Part shown: positions 10,208 to 20,808 of the stretch, one piece after another | Layout: every line of letters begins with the position of its first letter | Numbering within the stretch: position 1 is the first letter of the stretch | Origin: Mixia osmundae IAM 14324 | Lineage: Eukaryota > Basidiomycota > Mixiomycetes > Mixiales > Mixiaceae | NCBI RefSeq assembly: GCF_000708205.1 | Contig: NW_014575560.1 | Span: forward strand, 126,501-190,500 | Direction: 5' to 3' | Length of the DNA stretch: 64,000 bases | Position numbers and translations under genes: made by a program | The notes under the pieces: generated by a model | What the model saw: the letters and a program-made list of their open reading frames with translations, nothing else | Databases searched by the model: none | Told to the model about the DNA's origin: nothing

Positions 10208-11726
10208 CTAATGTGTCTTCTGGGGGGCGCTGGCAAACGAAGCGTGCCAGCTGGGTGGTGGCTTGCGATTCTGTACATGTCGCTCACGAGCCCACACGAA
10301 CGGATTGTCGAGTCTGTCGTCGACCCGCACCGGCCTTGACCATTGACGAGCTTGTCGTACGACGGGACGGCCAACCAAAGCGATGATAGTCCTGAGACGT
10401 GTGCGTTGAGCAAAGGGCGTTTGTATAAGGTCGTGCATGCCGGAGCGTAGAGATTCGACTGTGCTCTGACCTCTGTATACTAGTCTAGCGTGGTAAAGAC
10501 TGCGCCTTGTCAGCTTACAAATAGCTCTGACAGCATGTAGCATACCATAAACCTGTCGTTGGCACCCACAGCAGGCCGGAAACACTCAATAGAACAGGGT
10601 TGAGTATCCGCGGTAATATATCAACAGGCTGCGCTGAGGCTAGAAGCTGCATGGCCAGGAGTGCGATGAGAAGCGACAGGGCAAGGACTGCGCCGCTTAG
10701 CCCTGCCAGGAAGCTGCCATAATTGCGCTCGCCTATGCACGTGTTCAAATAGACGCAGTGGTGATCGAGATTGAGGCAGCAAGCGTTACAGAGACGACAG
10801 TGACTCGCGCGTGGTGGTCGGTATAGCTTGCAAGTCGTGCAATACTTGGTCGTCATCCAGACCATCGAGACCGTCTCTTCTTTCGTCCTGAACGACTTCG
10901 ACAAGCCGAACTGAATCTCGCGATAGTCTGTCGAAGGCTCCTTTGTATCGATGTCTGTTGGTAGTATGCCAGGATCGGTAAGCGCTGCCCGCGTCAGGGA
11001 GGTTAGGGCGATCAGCCAGGCGTAGACTAGCACAATGAAGCAGATGCGAGTCGGCATCGCATGGAGCCACGCGTCCGCATTGACGAGAACAGAGAGTACA
11101 GGTAAACCGAATGCTAGCATAGCCGTGATAATGCAAGCGATAGGCAGGCCAGGCGAGGTGTCTGTTGACATGGCATGTCCTCTACACATGAACGTGTGTC
11201 TTCCTTGATCTTTCTCGTATTCATACATAATTCCCCTCGAAGTATGGAAGGGCCGTACCGGCGATCTGGGCGGAGTAATGGGAATCAGACTGGCTACATG
11301 GGATGGTGAGCTGTCGGCAAGAGTCGCTCTTTTCTTCGTTATTGCGATGGATGCGGCCGTCGAGTTGGGCGAGGGCGCAAACAGAAGCTCCTCGCCAGCA
11401 TCAAAAATCGCGAAGCCAATCACCATCTGACTGAGGTGCCGCAGTGTGGAAGGTGAGCGATTGGCCGGCTCCTCTGGGAGAAGTAGCGCATCTGCTGAGG
11501 TGCTTGTGAGCGGCGTCAGCGGTGTCGCATCGTAGCGCGGCCGCTTTGGAGAGAGGAAAGCAGATTGTGGCAGCATTGGGGGCCATTCGGGTCTCTGCAC
11601 TGGCCTCGTGGCCATGCTGCGAGCGCGTACATTGGGTACAGCAGGCGATGTACTATCGAGCTGATCTGTGAGCTTGAGCCAGCCCGACAGCGTGCGCGCC
11701 GTCATCAACGGATCTTGAGATGTCAT
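10208..11726 (-). CDS. DHHC palmitoyltransferase, Erf2-like
   Basis: Exons 10546-11726 and 10208-10499 join across a 46-nt intron to about 490 residues. The long N-terminal part (about 190 residues) is Ser/Pro/Thr-rich and likely disordered. Then come two hydrophobic segments, the cysteine-rich domain KYCTTCKLYRPPRASHCRLC, the catalytic LDHHCVYLNTCIGERNY and two more hydrophobic segments. Enzymes of this family attach palmitate to cysteines of membrane-associated proteins; Erf2 acts on Ras at the ER/Golgi. The catalytic block reads VYLNTC where most members have a Pro-Trp/Ile-Trp-Val-Asn-Asn form. After the splice the protein continues RLVYRGQSTVE, comparable to the TTxE region that usually follows the last membrane segment. 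Head-to-head with FEN1. Confidence 0.85.
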
Positions 11727-11862
11727 CGCTCTGTACTTGTAGGCATCTGCGAGGGGATGTCAAGAGGGAGTAGGACAAAGCGCAGAGGGGGTTCGAGCAC
11801 TTTGCTAGAAACGACGCGTCGCTTTGCTCTTTCGCCGATCGAGCTTGGAGCGCTGCTACGAG

Positions 11863-13558
11863 ATGGGTCAGCCTGAAATTACTGCTGTGCGACCTCGCTG
11901 ATCATCGGAAGGGCAGGTATCAAGGGTCTGACCAATCTCATCTCGGATGTTGCTCCCAAGGCCATTCGGCAACTAGAAATGAAGAACCTCTTTGGCCGCA
12001 AGGTTGCTGTAGACGCCAGCATGTCTATATGTGCGGTTATCTGCTTTGCCAGCCTATGCAATGGCTGAAGCATGGAATGCGTTCACAGATCAGGCAAGCT
12101 TGTCTCTGCTTGCTGTCCACTGGCGCTCAAGCTGGTCACACAGTTCCTCATTGCCGTCAGGCAACAAGACGGCCAGCAGCTCATGAATGAATCCGGCGAG
12201 ACGACGTCACACCTCATGGGATTCTTCTATCGGACAATCCGCATGGTCGAGAACGGCATCAAGCCTGCCTACGTCTTTGACGGCAAGCCCCCTGATCTCA
12301 AATCAGGCGTGGTGAGCATGCTCTATCGACGAGACAGACGCACGAGGGGCTTACGCGAGCTTGCTGCACAGCTCAAAAAACGATTTGCAAAGCGAGCGGA
12401 AGCGACAGAAGAAGGCGAAGATGCCAAAGAGACAGGTCAGCGATCTCTGAGCTCGCAAGACGCGTCTGATGCTCTCATTGGCAGGCACTGTCGAAGAGAT
12501 CGACAAGCTTTCGCGTAGGACAGTCAGAGTGACCAAGGAGCACAACGAGGAATGTCAGCGGCTGCTGAAGCTGATGGGCATACCGTTCATTATCGTACGC
12601 TCTTGTCAGACCAAGCGCGTCATCGGCTTATAGACGAGCAGGCGCCCTCCGAGGCGGAAGCGCAATGTGCCGAACTATGCCGTGGAGGATTGGTCAGCCA
12701 GATGGATTCCATTCGCAGGGTCGCAGGCTTATCACGACCGAAGCGCAGGTCTACGGCACAGGCTCTGAAGACATGGACACTCTGACGTTCTCTTCGCCCA
12801 TCATATTGCGCCACCTCACCTTCTCCGAGCAGCGCAAGCTGCCCATTGATGTCATCGAGCTCAGTGAAGTCCTCAAGGGCATGGAGCTGACCATGGACGA
12901 AGTGATTGCTTGCCTTCATCCCTTTCACCTATCGCGCTGATGCCCCCGCCTTTTCAGTTCATCGACATGTGCATTCTCTCGGGCTGCGATTACGTGGATC
13001 CGTTGCCGAAGATCGGAGCAAAGACCGCTCTCAAGCTGATCAAAGACCACGGTGATCTCGATGCTGTCGTCGAAGCGCTCAAAGATACACCTCGAGCGGC
13101 GCCCGAAGATTGGCCGTACCGAGAAGCGCGGGAATTGTTCAAGCATCCGGATGTGCTGAAAGCCGAAGAGGTTGATGTGAGCCATCATGTCTTTCGATGA
13201 AGATGTGCTCAGCGTTCGCGCACAGCTCAAATGGGAAGATCCCGATATCGAAGGTCTGGTCGACTTTCTTGTGCGCGATAAGGGATTCAAGTAGGCTGCC
13301 AACATGAAAACAGAGATCCCGAGCTGAACGCGGGCGAGCAGTGAGGACAGAGTCCGGAAAGGAGCAGCAAAAATCAAGTCTGGCTTGCAGACCAAGCAGC
13401 AAGGACGCCTGGACGGGTTTTTCACCAAAGCTGCGCCGTCCGGCGAATTCATCAACCCGATGAAGCGTAAAGCCGAGGAAGAAGCTAAAGCCAACAAAGG
13501 CAAGAAAGGCAAAAAGGGCGATGACAAGAGCAAAGCGAAAGCAAAGGGACAGAAATGA
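11863..13558 (+). CDS. FEN1: Flap endonuclease 1, 11 exons including a 5-nt micro-exon
   Basis: Eleven exons total 1182 nt and encode 393 residues, the normal FEN1 length. Exon 1 is only ATGG (11863-11866); the splice gives the invariant MGIKGLT start. Exon 3 is ATCAG (12089-12093) and restores [11 protein letters not shown]. The downstream intron 12094-12143 starts with GC (CAG|GCAAGC). Motifs: [67 protein letters not shown] (H2TH-type region), [14 protein letters not shown], then the PCNA-binding box QGRLDGFF and a Lys-rich tail. Active-site acids are present. FEN1 removes 5' flaps in Okazaki-fragment maturation and base excision repair. Other introns lie at 11867, 12031, 12312, 12436, 12595, 12693, 12902, 13177 and 13291. 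Confidence 0.95.
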
Positions 13559-13625
13559 GATTTGTGTTCCGCAGACTGTATATTTTTGTTGTTCGCATAT
13601 GAGCAGACCGACATGCAATGGATTA

Positions 13626-14772
13626 TCATTCTTGCATGCTCTCTGGTCTCTCTTTGTCTGCTTTGTCTTGTATCGCTTTGAGGAAAGCGTCAACGCCCAT
13701 TGCAGCATCAGGTGGCAAGCCGAAGCTTGCTACGAGTGGGGCGAGAGCGCCGGTGCGCAGAGCTGCGTCGAGACTGGCTACAGCTCTGCGGAACTCGGGT
13801 CCCTGTATGACTCGCTGCAGCGTCTCCTCGGTAGGCTCAAAATCGGTCGGCAGGTATGGGAACAGAGCTTCTCGCGTCTTCTCGTCTCTCAGAAGCGGCA
13901 GGAGTCGCGAGGGCTGGAGAACATCCGTCAGATGGTAAGCTGGCTCCTCGTCCTGCTGCGCAAGCGGTGATTGGCCCAGGTTGGCGAGTATGCTTCGCAT
14001 TTGATCCATTTGTGAGGTTCCTCGCGTTGATTCTGGCTTGCGAGGAGCAGCAGGCGCAGAGGGAGCCGCAGATTGAGCTGGCGCCGGTGTGGCTGGGATA
14101 TAGGACGGACCTGCATCGGCGTTGCTGAGTGCAGAAAGTCAGCCTCACTCCAAAGAACGCGAGCAGGGGAGGAGAACAACATGGCATCATGCAATGGCTT
14201 GCGCAGACATAATGGAGAGAGGGTGTAGCTCACGAGGCCATTGTCGTATCCTGTTCGTCTTGCTCGTCGTTGACGATGAGGTCGTTGAGTCGCTTCGTCT
14301 GAGCCGCATCTTCGCTGTCCGAGGGATCTTGGAGCCAGTAGAAGTGTCGCGCAGAGCTCGAGGAGAACTTGAGGACGTATATCCTGCCTGTGCTCGATTG
14401 CGATACTTTGCTGAAGCTGTCCCCGAATAGAAGGATCAGTCCCGTCAGCAGGCTGGGCATCCATGAGTGCTCACGATGCATCACCGGGAAAGAGGATGAG
14501 ATCGTCGACTATGGCGTTTGTAGCGAGATCTCTCCATCGCACTGTTGACGAGCATCAGCCAAATACGTAGACACCAAGACGAGACGGCTGACAGTGCGTG
14601 AGATCGTCTTCTTGCTCGATATAGAGGAGCCTGTCGTCGCAATGAGCTGAACATCGCGCCAAAGAGGCTGACTCGGCTCGGCGCACCCTCGTTCGGGCAG
14701 TGGATCGACCCATCTGGTCTCGGCTCTGCGCTGACATCGTCCTGCCCGCAGGCTGATCGACGGCGAAGACAT
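13626..14772 (-). CDS. RPN13: Proteasome ubiquitin receptor Rpn13/ADRM1
   Basis: Five exons (14687-14772, 14593-14630, 14541-14416 split by an intron, 14234-14416, 13626-14124; the third is 14475-14541) give 290 residues. The N-terminal Pru domain is rebuilt by splicing: ISLRAGRC, ETRWVDPLPERG, LLYIEQEDDLTH, RWRDLATNAIVDDLILFPGD and GRIYVLKFSSSSARHFYWLQ. An Ala/Pro-rich linker follows, then a C-terminal DEUBAD domain (LTDVLQPSRLLPLL, LFPYLPTDFEPTEE) that in the family binds the deubiquitinase Uch37. The gene is head-to-head with the proteasome beta-6 gene across 141 bp, so two proteasome subunits share one promoter region. It ends 67 bp from FEN1, convergent. Confidence 0.92.
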
Positions 14773-14913
14773 TGGCTCGCGTGCACACTGGGCAGATGCA
14801 GCGCGAGCTCGGGCGATTGGCAAGCAAGCGAGGTGACGCGCTTGCGAGGCTCAAAGTACTCGAGAGAGACCCGGCTCACCATCAGCATGCTCGCCCATGC
14901 TCAGCCATCGGTC
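14773..14913. promoter_or_regulatory. Shared divergent promoter of RPN13 and PRE7
   Basis: Only 141 bp separate the two start codons. The interval contains gcgattggcaag (an inverted CCAAT-type core, ATTGG) and ggtgacgcg (a TGACG core). I saw no exact yeast Rpn4/PACE site (GGTGGCAAA). Joint regulation is inferred from position and the shared complex only. Confidence 0.45.
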
Positions 14914-15915
14914 ATGCACGAACGATCAGGCGCTCAACAGCGGGCTTTCAATCCATACTCGGTGAGCAGGAACTCGCGCAAGCGGTGCATGCGACAGCTC
15001 ACCGACTCGTGCGTGGATGGTCAGGAGAACGGCGGTACGATCCTGGCTGTGTCGTCGAGAGACTTTGCAGTCGTAGCCTCAGACACTCGACAGTCGGAAG
15101 GCTACTCGATCCAGTCTCGCTACCAGCCGAGAGTGTTTGCACTGACGGACGAGACCGTCATGGCGACTCAAGGCTTCATGGCCGATTCCAACACGCTCGT
15201 CAAAAAGCTCAGACAGCGTCTGGAGGTACGCCCCACCGGGACGAGATACTCCTCGCTCACTGACCTGTTCGGCTGCAGTGGTACTTTCATACAGTCAGCT
15301 GGCACTCCTGCACCAGCTCGTGAAATAGCTGACAATCGGCGTGTGATGTAGCATCAAAAGTACCCTGACTTGACCGCCATCGCTCGACTCGTTCAGACGA
15401 TGCTCTACGGCAAGCGCTTCTTCCCCTACTACTCCTACGTCATCTGTGCGTTCTGCAAGCCTCGGACCACGGACAGCACTGACGCGTCATTCAGTGGGAG
15501 GTATCGACCGAGATGGCACTGGCGCGGTGTACTCTTTCGACCCGGTGGGCAGCTACGAGCGCGAGAGCTGTCGATCTGCCGGTGCGGCTCAGTCGCTCGT
15601 ACAACCGTTCTTAGACAACCAGGTGAGGATCTCACTCCTTTCTATCTGCAGTCGCGCTCAAGCCTTCGTCCACAGGTCATGGGCAAGAACCAGAATCTAC
15701 CAAAGGGCGAGAGCATCTTGGACGAAGAGGGGCGGTCGAACTTGCCTCTTGAGCGAGTGCTCGGTCTCGTCGTCGACTCCTTCACGGGCGCAACGGAGAG
15801 GCATATCGAAGTTGGCGATGGGCTGGAGATGTACGTCCTCAAGGTCGTCAGCAGGGAAGGCGGCAAGAACAAGGTCGAGCTGGACATCGTTCGGAGAGAT
15901 CTCAAGCGAGATTGA
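14914..15915 (+). CDS. PRE7: 20S proteasome subunit beta-6 (PRE7/PSMB1)
   Basis: Six exons (14914-14961, 15025-15225, 15279-15293, 15352-15445, 15495-15622, 15676-15915) give 241 residues. Exon 3 is 15 nt and codes WYFHT. Family blocks: [83 protein letters not shown]. The order and the SEGYSI and FDPVGSY signatures identify beta-6, a non-catalytic ring subunit: it lacks the exposed catalytic Thr. The start is the ATG immediately before [15 protein letters not shown]; an in-frame ATG at 14887 is possible. A long final exon carries [20 protein letters not shown]. Confidence 0.93.
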
Positions 15916-15998
15916 TCTGCAAGCCAAATGCATTCTTCGTGTTGTCAGGATTGGATCAGTCAATCGTCGCGACTTGCTCTTTTTTTGATCGCGCGCAG

Positions 15999-17275
15999 AT
16001 GACGCATGAACTCGAGTCGATTGAGGACTACAGAGATCTCTTTGACAAGTTTGACACGTTCCTCTACGACTGCGATGGCGTGGTCAGCTTTGTTCTCGCT
16101 GTCTTGCATCGTCAAGCTCAGCGGGCACCCGACAGATATGGCATGGCGATAACGTCATACCCGGCGTCGCAGACTTCCTCGCGTACCAGCGCAAGCAAGG
16201 CAAGAAGCTCATCTTCGTCACCAACAATGCCACCAAAGCGCGTGAAGGGTTCAAGGCCAAATTCGACAAACTTGGCCTAGAGGCTCACATCGTTCGCGGA
16301 CAGCTGCTTCATCGAGTCTGCGTGCTGAATGTACGTCGTATCGGACAGGAAGAGATCTTCGGCTCGGCCTATGCTAGCGTAGCCTATCTCAAATATGTCT
16401 TGGATTTCCCCAAAGATAAGAAAGTCTATGTTATTGGCGAGGATGGGCTAGAGAAAGAGCTCGAATCGGAGGGCATCGCCTACTGCGGCGGCACAGTCAG
16501 TCACACTCCCTCTTCCCTCCCGATTGAGATCATTGAGGCATATGCGTGGGCAGGATTCCAAAGACAACGTGTTCGTACCCCTGATGGATTTCAGCTCTAT
16601 CCAGTCGGATCCAGACGTCGGAGCCGTCATGGCGGGCTTCGACATGCACATCAACTACAAGAAGATCGCCAAAGCCCATCGCTATCTGCAAGAGAACAAA
16701 GGCTGCCACTTCATCCTGACCAACGACGACACAACGTAGGCAAGACGTGATCTGGTGGACGCGACTTAATCAGCTCTGCAGGTTTCCTCATTCCGATGGC
16801 AAGCTCTACCCTGGTGAGACCGACGACTGACGCCTTTGCGTTAGCACTTCTGATGATGCGTGCAGGTTCTGGAGCGATCAGCGCGCCCTTGCGATATGCA
16901 GTAAAGAACAAGCCCATCGTCGTTGGCAAGCCGAACCAGCCCATGCTTGACTGCATTCTCAAAACGTGCGCAACCGCTCTGTCATGCCCCGAGCGAGCTC
17001 ATGGCCCAAACAGGCACGACATCGACCGAGAGCGAACGCTGATGATCGGTGACCGGCTGGACACCGACATCGCTTTCGGCAAAAATGGTGGCATCAAGAC
17101 TTTGCTCGTACTGACGGGCGTACAAAAGCGAGAAGACTATCAAGCGAAAGATGCAGAAGTCGTGCCGGACTACGTCATCGAATCTTTGGGCGACCTGTCT
17201 GCCCTCACTGATAGCAACAAGAGGCCGCTCAATGGCACTGATGGTAGCAAAGAAGCAAAACGCAGGATAGATTAA
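15999..17275 (+). CDS. PHO13: HAD phosphatase, PHO13 / phosphoglycolate-phosphatase type
   Basis: About seven exons. HAD motif I is FLYDCDGV, split by the intron starting at 16083. Motif II is LIFVTNNATKAREGF, and the C2-cap region reads VYVIGEDGLEKELESEGIAY and PDVGAVMAGFDMHINYKK. The C-terminal motif IV appears as TLMIGDRLDTDIAFGKNGG after KNKPIVVGKPNQPMLDCIL. The layout is that of fungal 4-nitrophenylphosphatase Pho13 and mammalian PGP, which clear toxic side products such as 2-phosphoglycolate, 4-phosphoerythronate and phospholactate. Expected to be cytosolic. The last exon ends with a Lys/Asn-rich tail. It lies 84 bp downstream of PRE7 on the same strand. Confidence 0.88.
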
Positions 17276-17475
17276 GCCGGCTAGATGCATTGGTTCTTGT
17301 CGTCTGACTTCAGAGTGGACATGTCTACCAACTGCACCTGCTTATCGCGATATTCTGATGATGCTTCGGTGAAGGTCGCGGCATCTCGGGCGCTACACGC
17401 CGGGTAAGGCTCTGCCTTTGGAACGTGTTGTAACTTACTCAACCGTACGTGCCTTCACTGTGTTCAGGATCAAGA

Positions 17476-17700
17476 TCAGCTGGGTGGACTCATCGTAAGG
17501 GTGGTGTGGCTCAAGCTAACTTTCCACTCGACTTCGGCGAGCACGTCCCATGTCAGCGTCTCAAGAAGAGCTAGACTGTCTCGATCTGACTTGAAGCAGA
17601 TGTGGCGTTCGAGGTCGGAAAAAAAGGCCCCGTCGAGCACGACCTCGATGTTGAGCGTTGCGTTGCTAATGCAATCCGTGCACCCGTCAAGAGAAGACAT
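17476..17700 (-). CDS. Possible small protein, unrecognised
   Basis: A 74-codon frame starts at an ATG in 17698-17700 with SSLDGCTDCISNATLNIEVV and continues through FFSDLERHICFKSDRDSLAL and LLETLTWDVLAEVEWK. Its composition looks more protein-like than the opposite strand. A donor-like gttagc after EVEWK could lead to an early stop in a downstream exon. No family is recognised and the call is weak. Confidence 0.3.
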   Translation of the reverse strand: MSSLDGCTDCISNATLNIEVVLDGAFFSDLERHICFKSDRDSLALLETLTWDVLAEVEWKVSLSHTTLTMSPPS

Positions 17701-17706
17701 CGATCG

Positions 17707-17914
17707 CTAGCAGTCACAGTCAGGGTACCCGTCGACCCAGGGACAGCACAGATTGTCCGTGTCGGATAACTGGTGCATGGCTTTTCCCAGTGTATGACAC
17801 TATTGAGGCTCTCAGCGTCAGAGGATGGTGATACCCGCTTCAATGCTCAATTGAGGCGGAAGTTAGTGTTGAGAAAAGGGCAGAGGCCGCAAAGCTGATC
17901 ATCTTGAAGTTCAT
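17707..17914 (-). CDS. Possible second small secreted cysteine-rich peptide
   Basis: An ATG at 17912-17914 opens a signal-peptide-like start (MNFKMISFAASALFSTLTSA). Less than 150 nt downstream, a frame ends LCCPWVDGYPDCDC then TAG (17707-17709). This ending has the same CC-x8-C-x-C-stop spacing as the + strand candidate at 9342-9560, with Pro, Trp and acidic residues in the loop. I could not connect the two parts with a canonical intron, so the gene may use an unusual splice, may be wrongly delimited, or may be inactive. It sits between the PHO13-type gene and the siderophore gene. Confidence 0.35.
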
Positions 17915-18459
17915 TGATGCTATCAGAGCTGTGAAGCTACTCGCTGCCAATTAGCAACGGAAGTTCGCGCAGAGTACGAATTGGAGCACAGAAAGGAGCT
18001 AAGGGGTGTGCGAGCATATCTCGTCGCAGGATCCAGAGGGGAAGGCTTTGCATCGCCCAGCCGCAAGGATGCCAGTGATTATATTACCGCGCATGCCGAG
18101 ACAGCGCGCGGCAAGCGCCAAGATCTGCAGTAATTGTCGCAATCAGATCAATGACGACGATGTCCGGATCAGCGAATGTCAAATTTGGATATTAGGATAT
18201 TCAAACGGCTTCGGTCTGCTCGGGTCTGGAGCAGTGCCAGTCAAAGATCTCACTGTTCGGCGCTAGCGCTGACATCGCCGCTGCGGACGCGACAAAGTTC
18301 TTCTCGTCAGAGAGAGCCGATCGGACGGCAGAATATATAAAAATCGTCTGGCACGGTCCGGCGTAAGTACTCTCGACGGAGCCATAGCGAGAGCTCGTCA
18401 GGTGGTCGACGCACATACAATCCTTGTTGATCGCTCTTCTCGATTGCACTCTAGGCGTC
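17915..18459. promoter_or_regulatory. Upstream region of the ornithine monooxygenase gene
   Basis: No gene recognised. A TATA-like tatataaa lies at 18334-18341, about 120 bp before the SidA start. One HGATAR-type site (TGATAG, reverse strand, 17920-17925) is present. GATA factors control siderophore genes in fungi, but one site could occur by chance. Confidence 0.4.
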
Positions 18460-20676
18460 ATGACTCGTGTAGGAGAAGGCAAGACGTTCGATCTCGTCGG
18501 CGTCGGATTTGGGCCTTCCAACCTATCCATTGCGATTGCTATTGCTGAGCACAATGCTCGGATCGATGCTGGCACCATCAAAGCAAACGAGTCCACTCGT
18601 CGAATCGAAGCCTGTTTCATCGAGGGACACGAGCGATACCTATGGCATCCGTCGATGATGATCCAGGGATCGATCATGCAGATTTCGTGAGCACGTTGTA
18701 CCTTCGCTGTGATGGCGCTGATGTCGAGATCGTGCAGCTTCCTCAAGGACTTTGTTACAATGCGCGATCCAACGTCGCACTACTCATTCCTCAATTACTT
18801 GGTACGTGTGTGCATATACACATAGGCGCATAGCTAAATGCCGCCATCGCAGAATCACAACAACCGTCTGGCCACATTTATCAACCGCTCCACCTTTGCG
18901 CCAAGTCGGCGCGAATATGCTGACTACATGGCATGGTGTGCCAACGAAGTCACCAAGCCATCTCGACGGAACAATAAGGATATTCCGTCCGGCATCAGCG
19001 TGGCTTACGGCGAATACGGTGCTGGCGTCAAGGCCATCTACTCTGCCAATACGGACAGCGATATCGAGGTCCTCGAGGTCGAATCGACTGTTGCGGGATC
19101 GCCGCCTGGCCCTGACGAGCAGCGCGTGAAGCGACGCGCGCGAAATCTGCTCATCTCGCCGGGCGGCTCGCCATCATACCCGTCCTCGCTAGCGCATCTT
19201 GCCACATCCGATCCTTCGACTTCGTCAGAAAGGATCATTCACTCAAGTCAGTACCTGTCGAAAGTCGAAGGCTTGCTAAAGATCGCACGATCGTCTTTCG
19301 CGGCGCGGTCCCGCGACGAGCAAACTGGTGGCGAGCCTAAGCAGCTCAGAGTAGCAGTCATTGGCGGTGGTCAGTCGGCAGCAGAGATATTCCTCAATCT
19401 GCACACTCAGTTAGATGACCTCATCGCTCAGCATCCGGAGATCAGCAAGGATGCGCAGCCTCAGGTTGATCTCATCATCCGACGAGGAGCCTTGAGACCA
19501 TCGGACGACAGCCCGTTCAGCAACGAGGTCTTTGATCCTGCAATGACTGACTTTGTTTATGGCGTCGGCGGCAAGCCAAAGGATCAAGGCCTCACGAGCG
19601 CAGTCGGCCTCGGCAATCAAGCCAGGCCACCTGTCAAGCAATGCGAGGATAGTGATCGTGTCAATGAATGGACAAACGAGCGTTCTGGGCAAGAAAAGCG
19701 CGACGTCGTCTTGTCAGAGGCCAAGGCGACCAATTACGCCGTCGTCAACCCTGTCACATTAGAAGCAGTGCGTCCTCCCTCACATCATAAACCGCTCGAA
19801 GCTGATGACGTGAGCTAGATTTACGAGAAGATGTACGAGGCGCGAGTAGAAGAAGACATTCGGGCAACCGGCAACTCTTACGCCTCGGAAGAGAAGAAGC
19901 AATCAATCATGAGCATTCTGCCATACAGAGATATCCTAGATGCTACGGACTCGGATAAAGGCATAAAGATCACTCTGGAACATACTCTGCAGTCGCAGGT
20001 CGAGGTGGTTCATTACGATGCCGTTGTTTGCGGTACAGGCTATAAGCGACAAGGCTGGCAAGACCTGCTTTTCGCAGATCAAACGCTCTCAGAGGCATCA
20101 TCCGGCAGTGTCTCACTGCGCGAACTCTTTGAGGCAGAATACTTGAGCTCGCCTCTCGGTCAGCAAAGTCAAGGGCAGCATGCACAGCAAGTCGACCGTG
20201 CCATACGCACCAAAGTCCAAGCTCGCGATCAGTCTACTTCCAGGAATTCGGTATGGTCGTACACCACAGATGAGAGCAACAGTCCTGCTATCTTTTCATC
20301 GGGTGCCGAGAGCGAAGCGTCCTCTCCCGGCACGTCGCCCTTGGGCTCGACAGAATGTCTGCACTGCACCGGAGAGCGACCGACGCGAGCCAAACGCGAT
20401 GCGCACGAGATTCCATACTTTGGCGTCAGCAGAGACTATAAGCTTGAGCTACCGACCAGCTTCGCCATTTGTTGCCGAGATGAGCAGGAGCACGCTTTCA
20501 AACCTACGATCTGGCTCCAAGGGTCAAATGAAGCTACGCACGGCATCAGCGATACTCTTTTGAGGTATGGTCTGCTTCATTCAGGCCATCGCAAGTAGGC
20601 TGACTATTCTTACAGCGTTCTGGCTATGCGCGCAGGCGAAATCACCGAGGGCTTGCTCGCGCGTGGCAACTTTTAG
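18460..20676 (+). CDS. L-ornithine N5-monooxygenase (siderophore biosynthesis)
   Basis: This FAD/NADPH enzyme hydroxylates ornithine, the first step of hydroxamate siderophore synthesis (SidA in Aspergillus, Sid1 in Ustilago). Five exons join: FAD-binding DLVGVGFGPSNLSIAIA near the N-terminus, WHPSMMIQGSIMQIS, FLKDFVTMRDPTSHYSFLNY, TFAPSRREYADYMAWCA, the NADPH-binding VAVIGGGQSAAEIF, and the C-terminal VVCGTGYKR and THGISDTLLSVLAMRAGEI. Introns follow the MQIS, FLNYL, VTLEA and DTLL positions. A Ser/Glu/Gln-rich insertion of about 100 residues (after SLRELFEAEYLSS) separates the conserved core from the last motifs. No other siderophore gene lies in this window, so there is no cluster. It converges with GPI8 across 132 bp. 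Confidence 0.93.
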
Positions 20677-20808
20677 AGAATGCCCAAAAATCGCAAAATC
20701 ACACTTGTACTCTCCCCACAAGCAGTCTGCTTGTACACTCGCCTAGACATGCAGCGATCTTTTGCAGTATGGCGTCACAACAACATCTCGCGCAATGTGA
20801 TCTCTGCG

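Noticed and set aside
18201-18746. A 181-codon minus-strand ORF upstream of and over the start of the ornithine monooxygenase gene
   Set aside because: It overlaps the well-supported SidA first exon and shows no recognisable motif.
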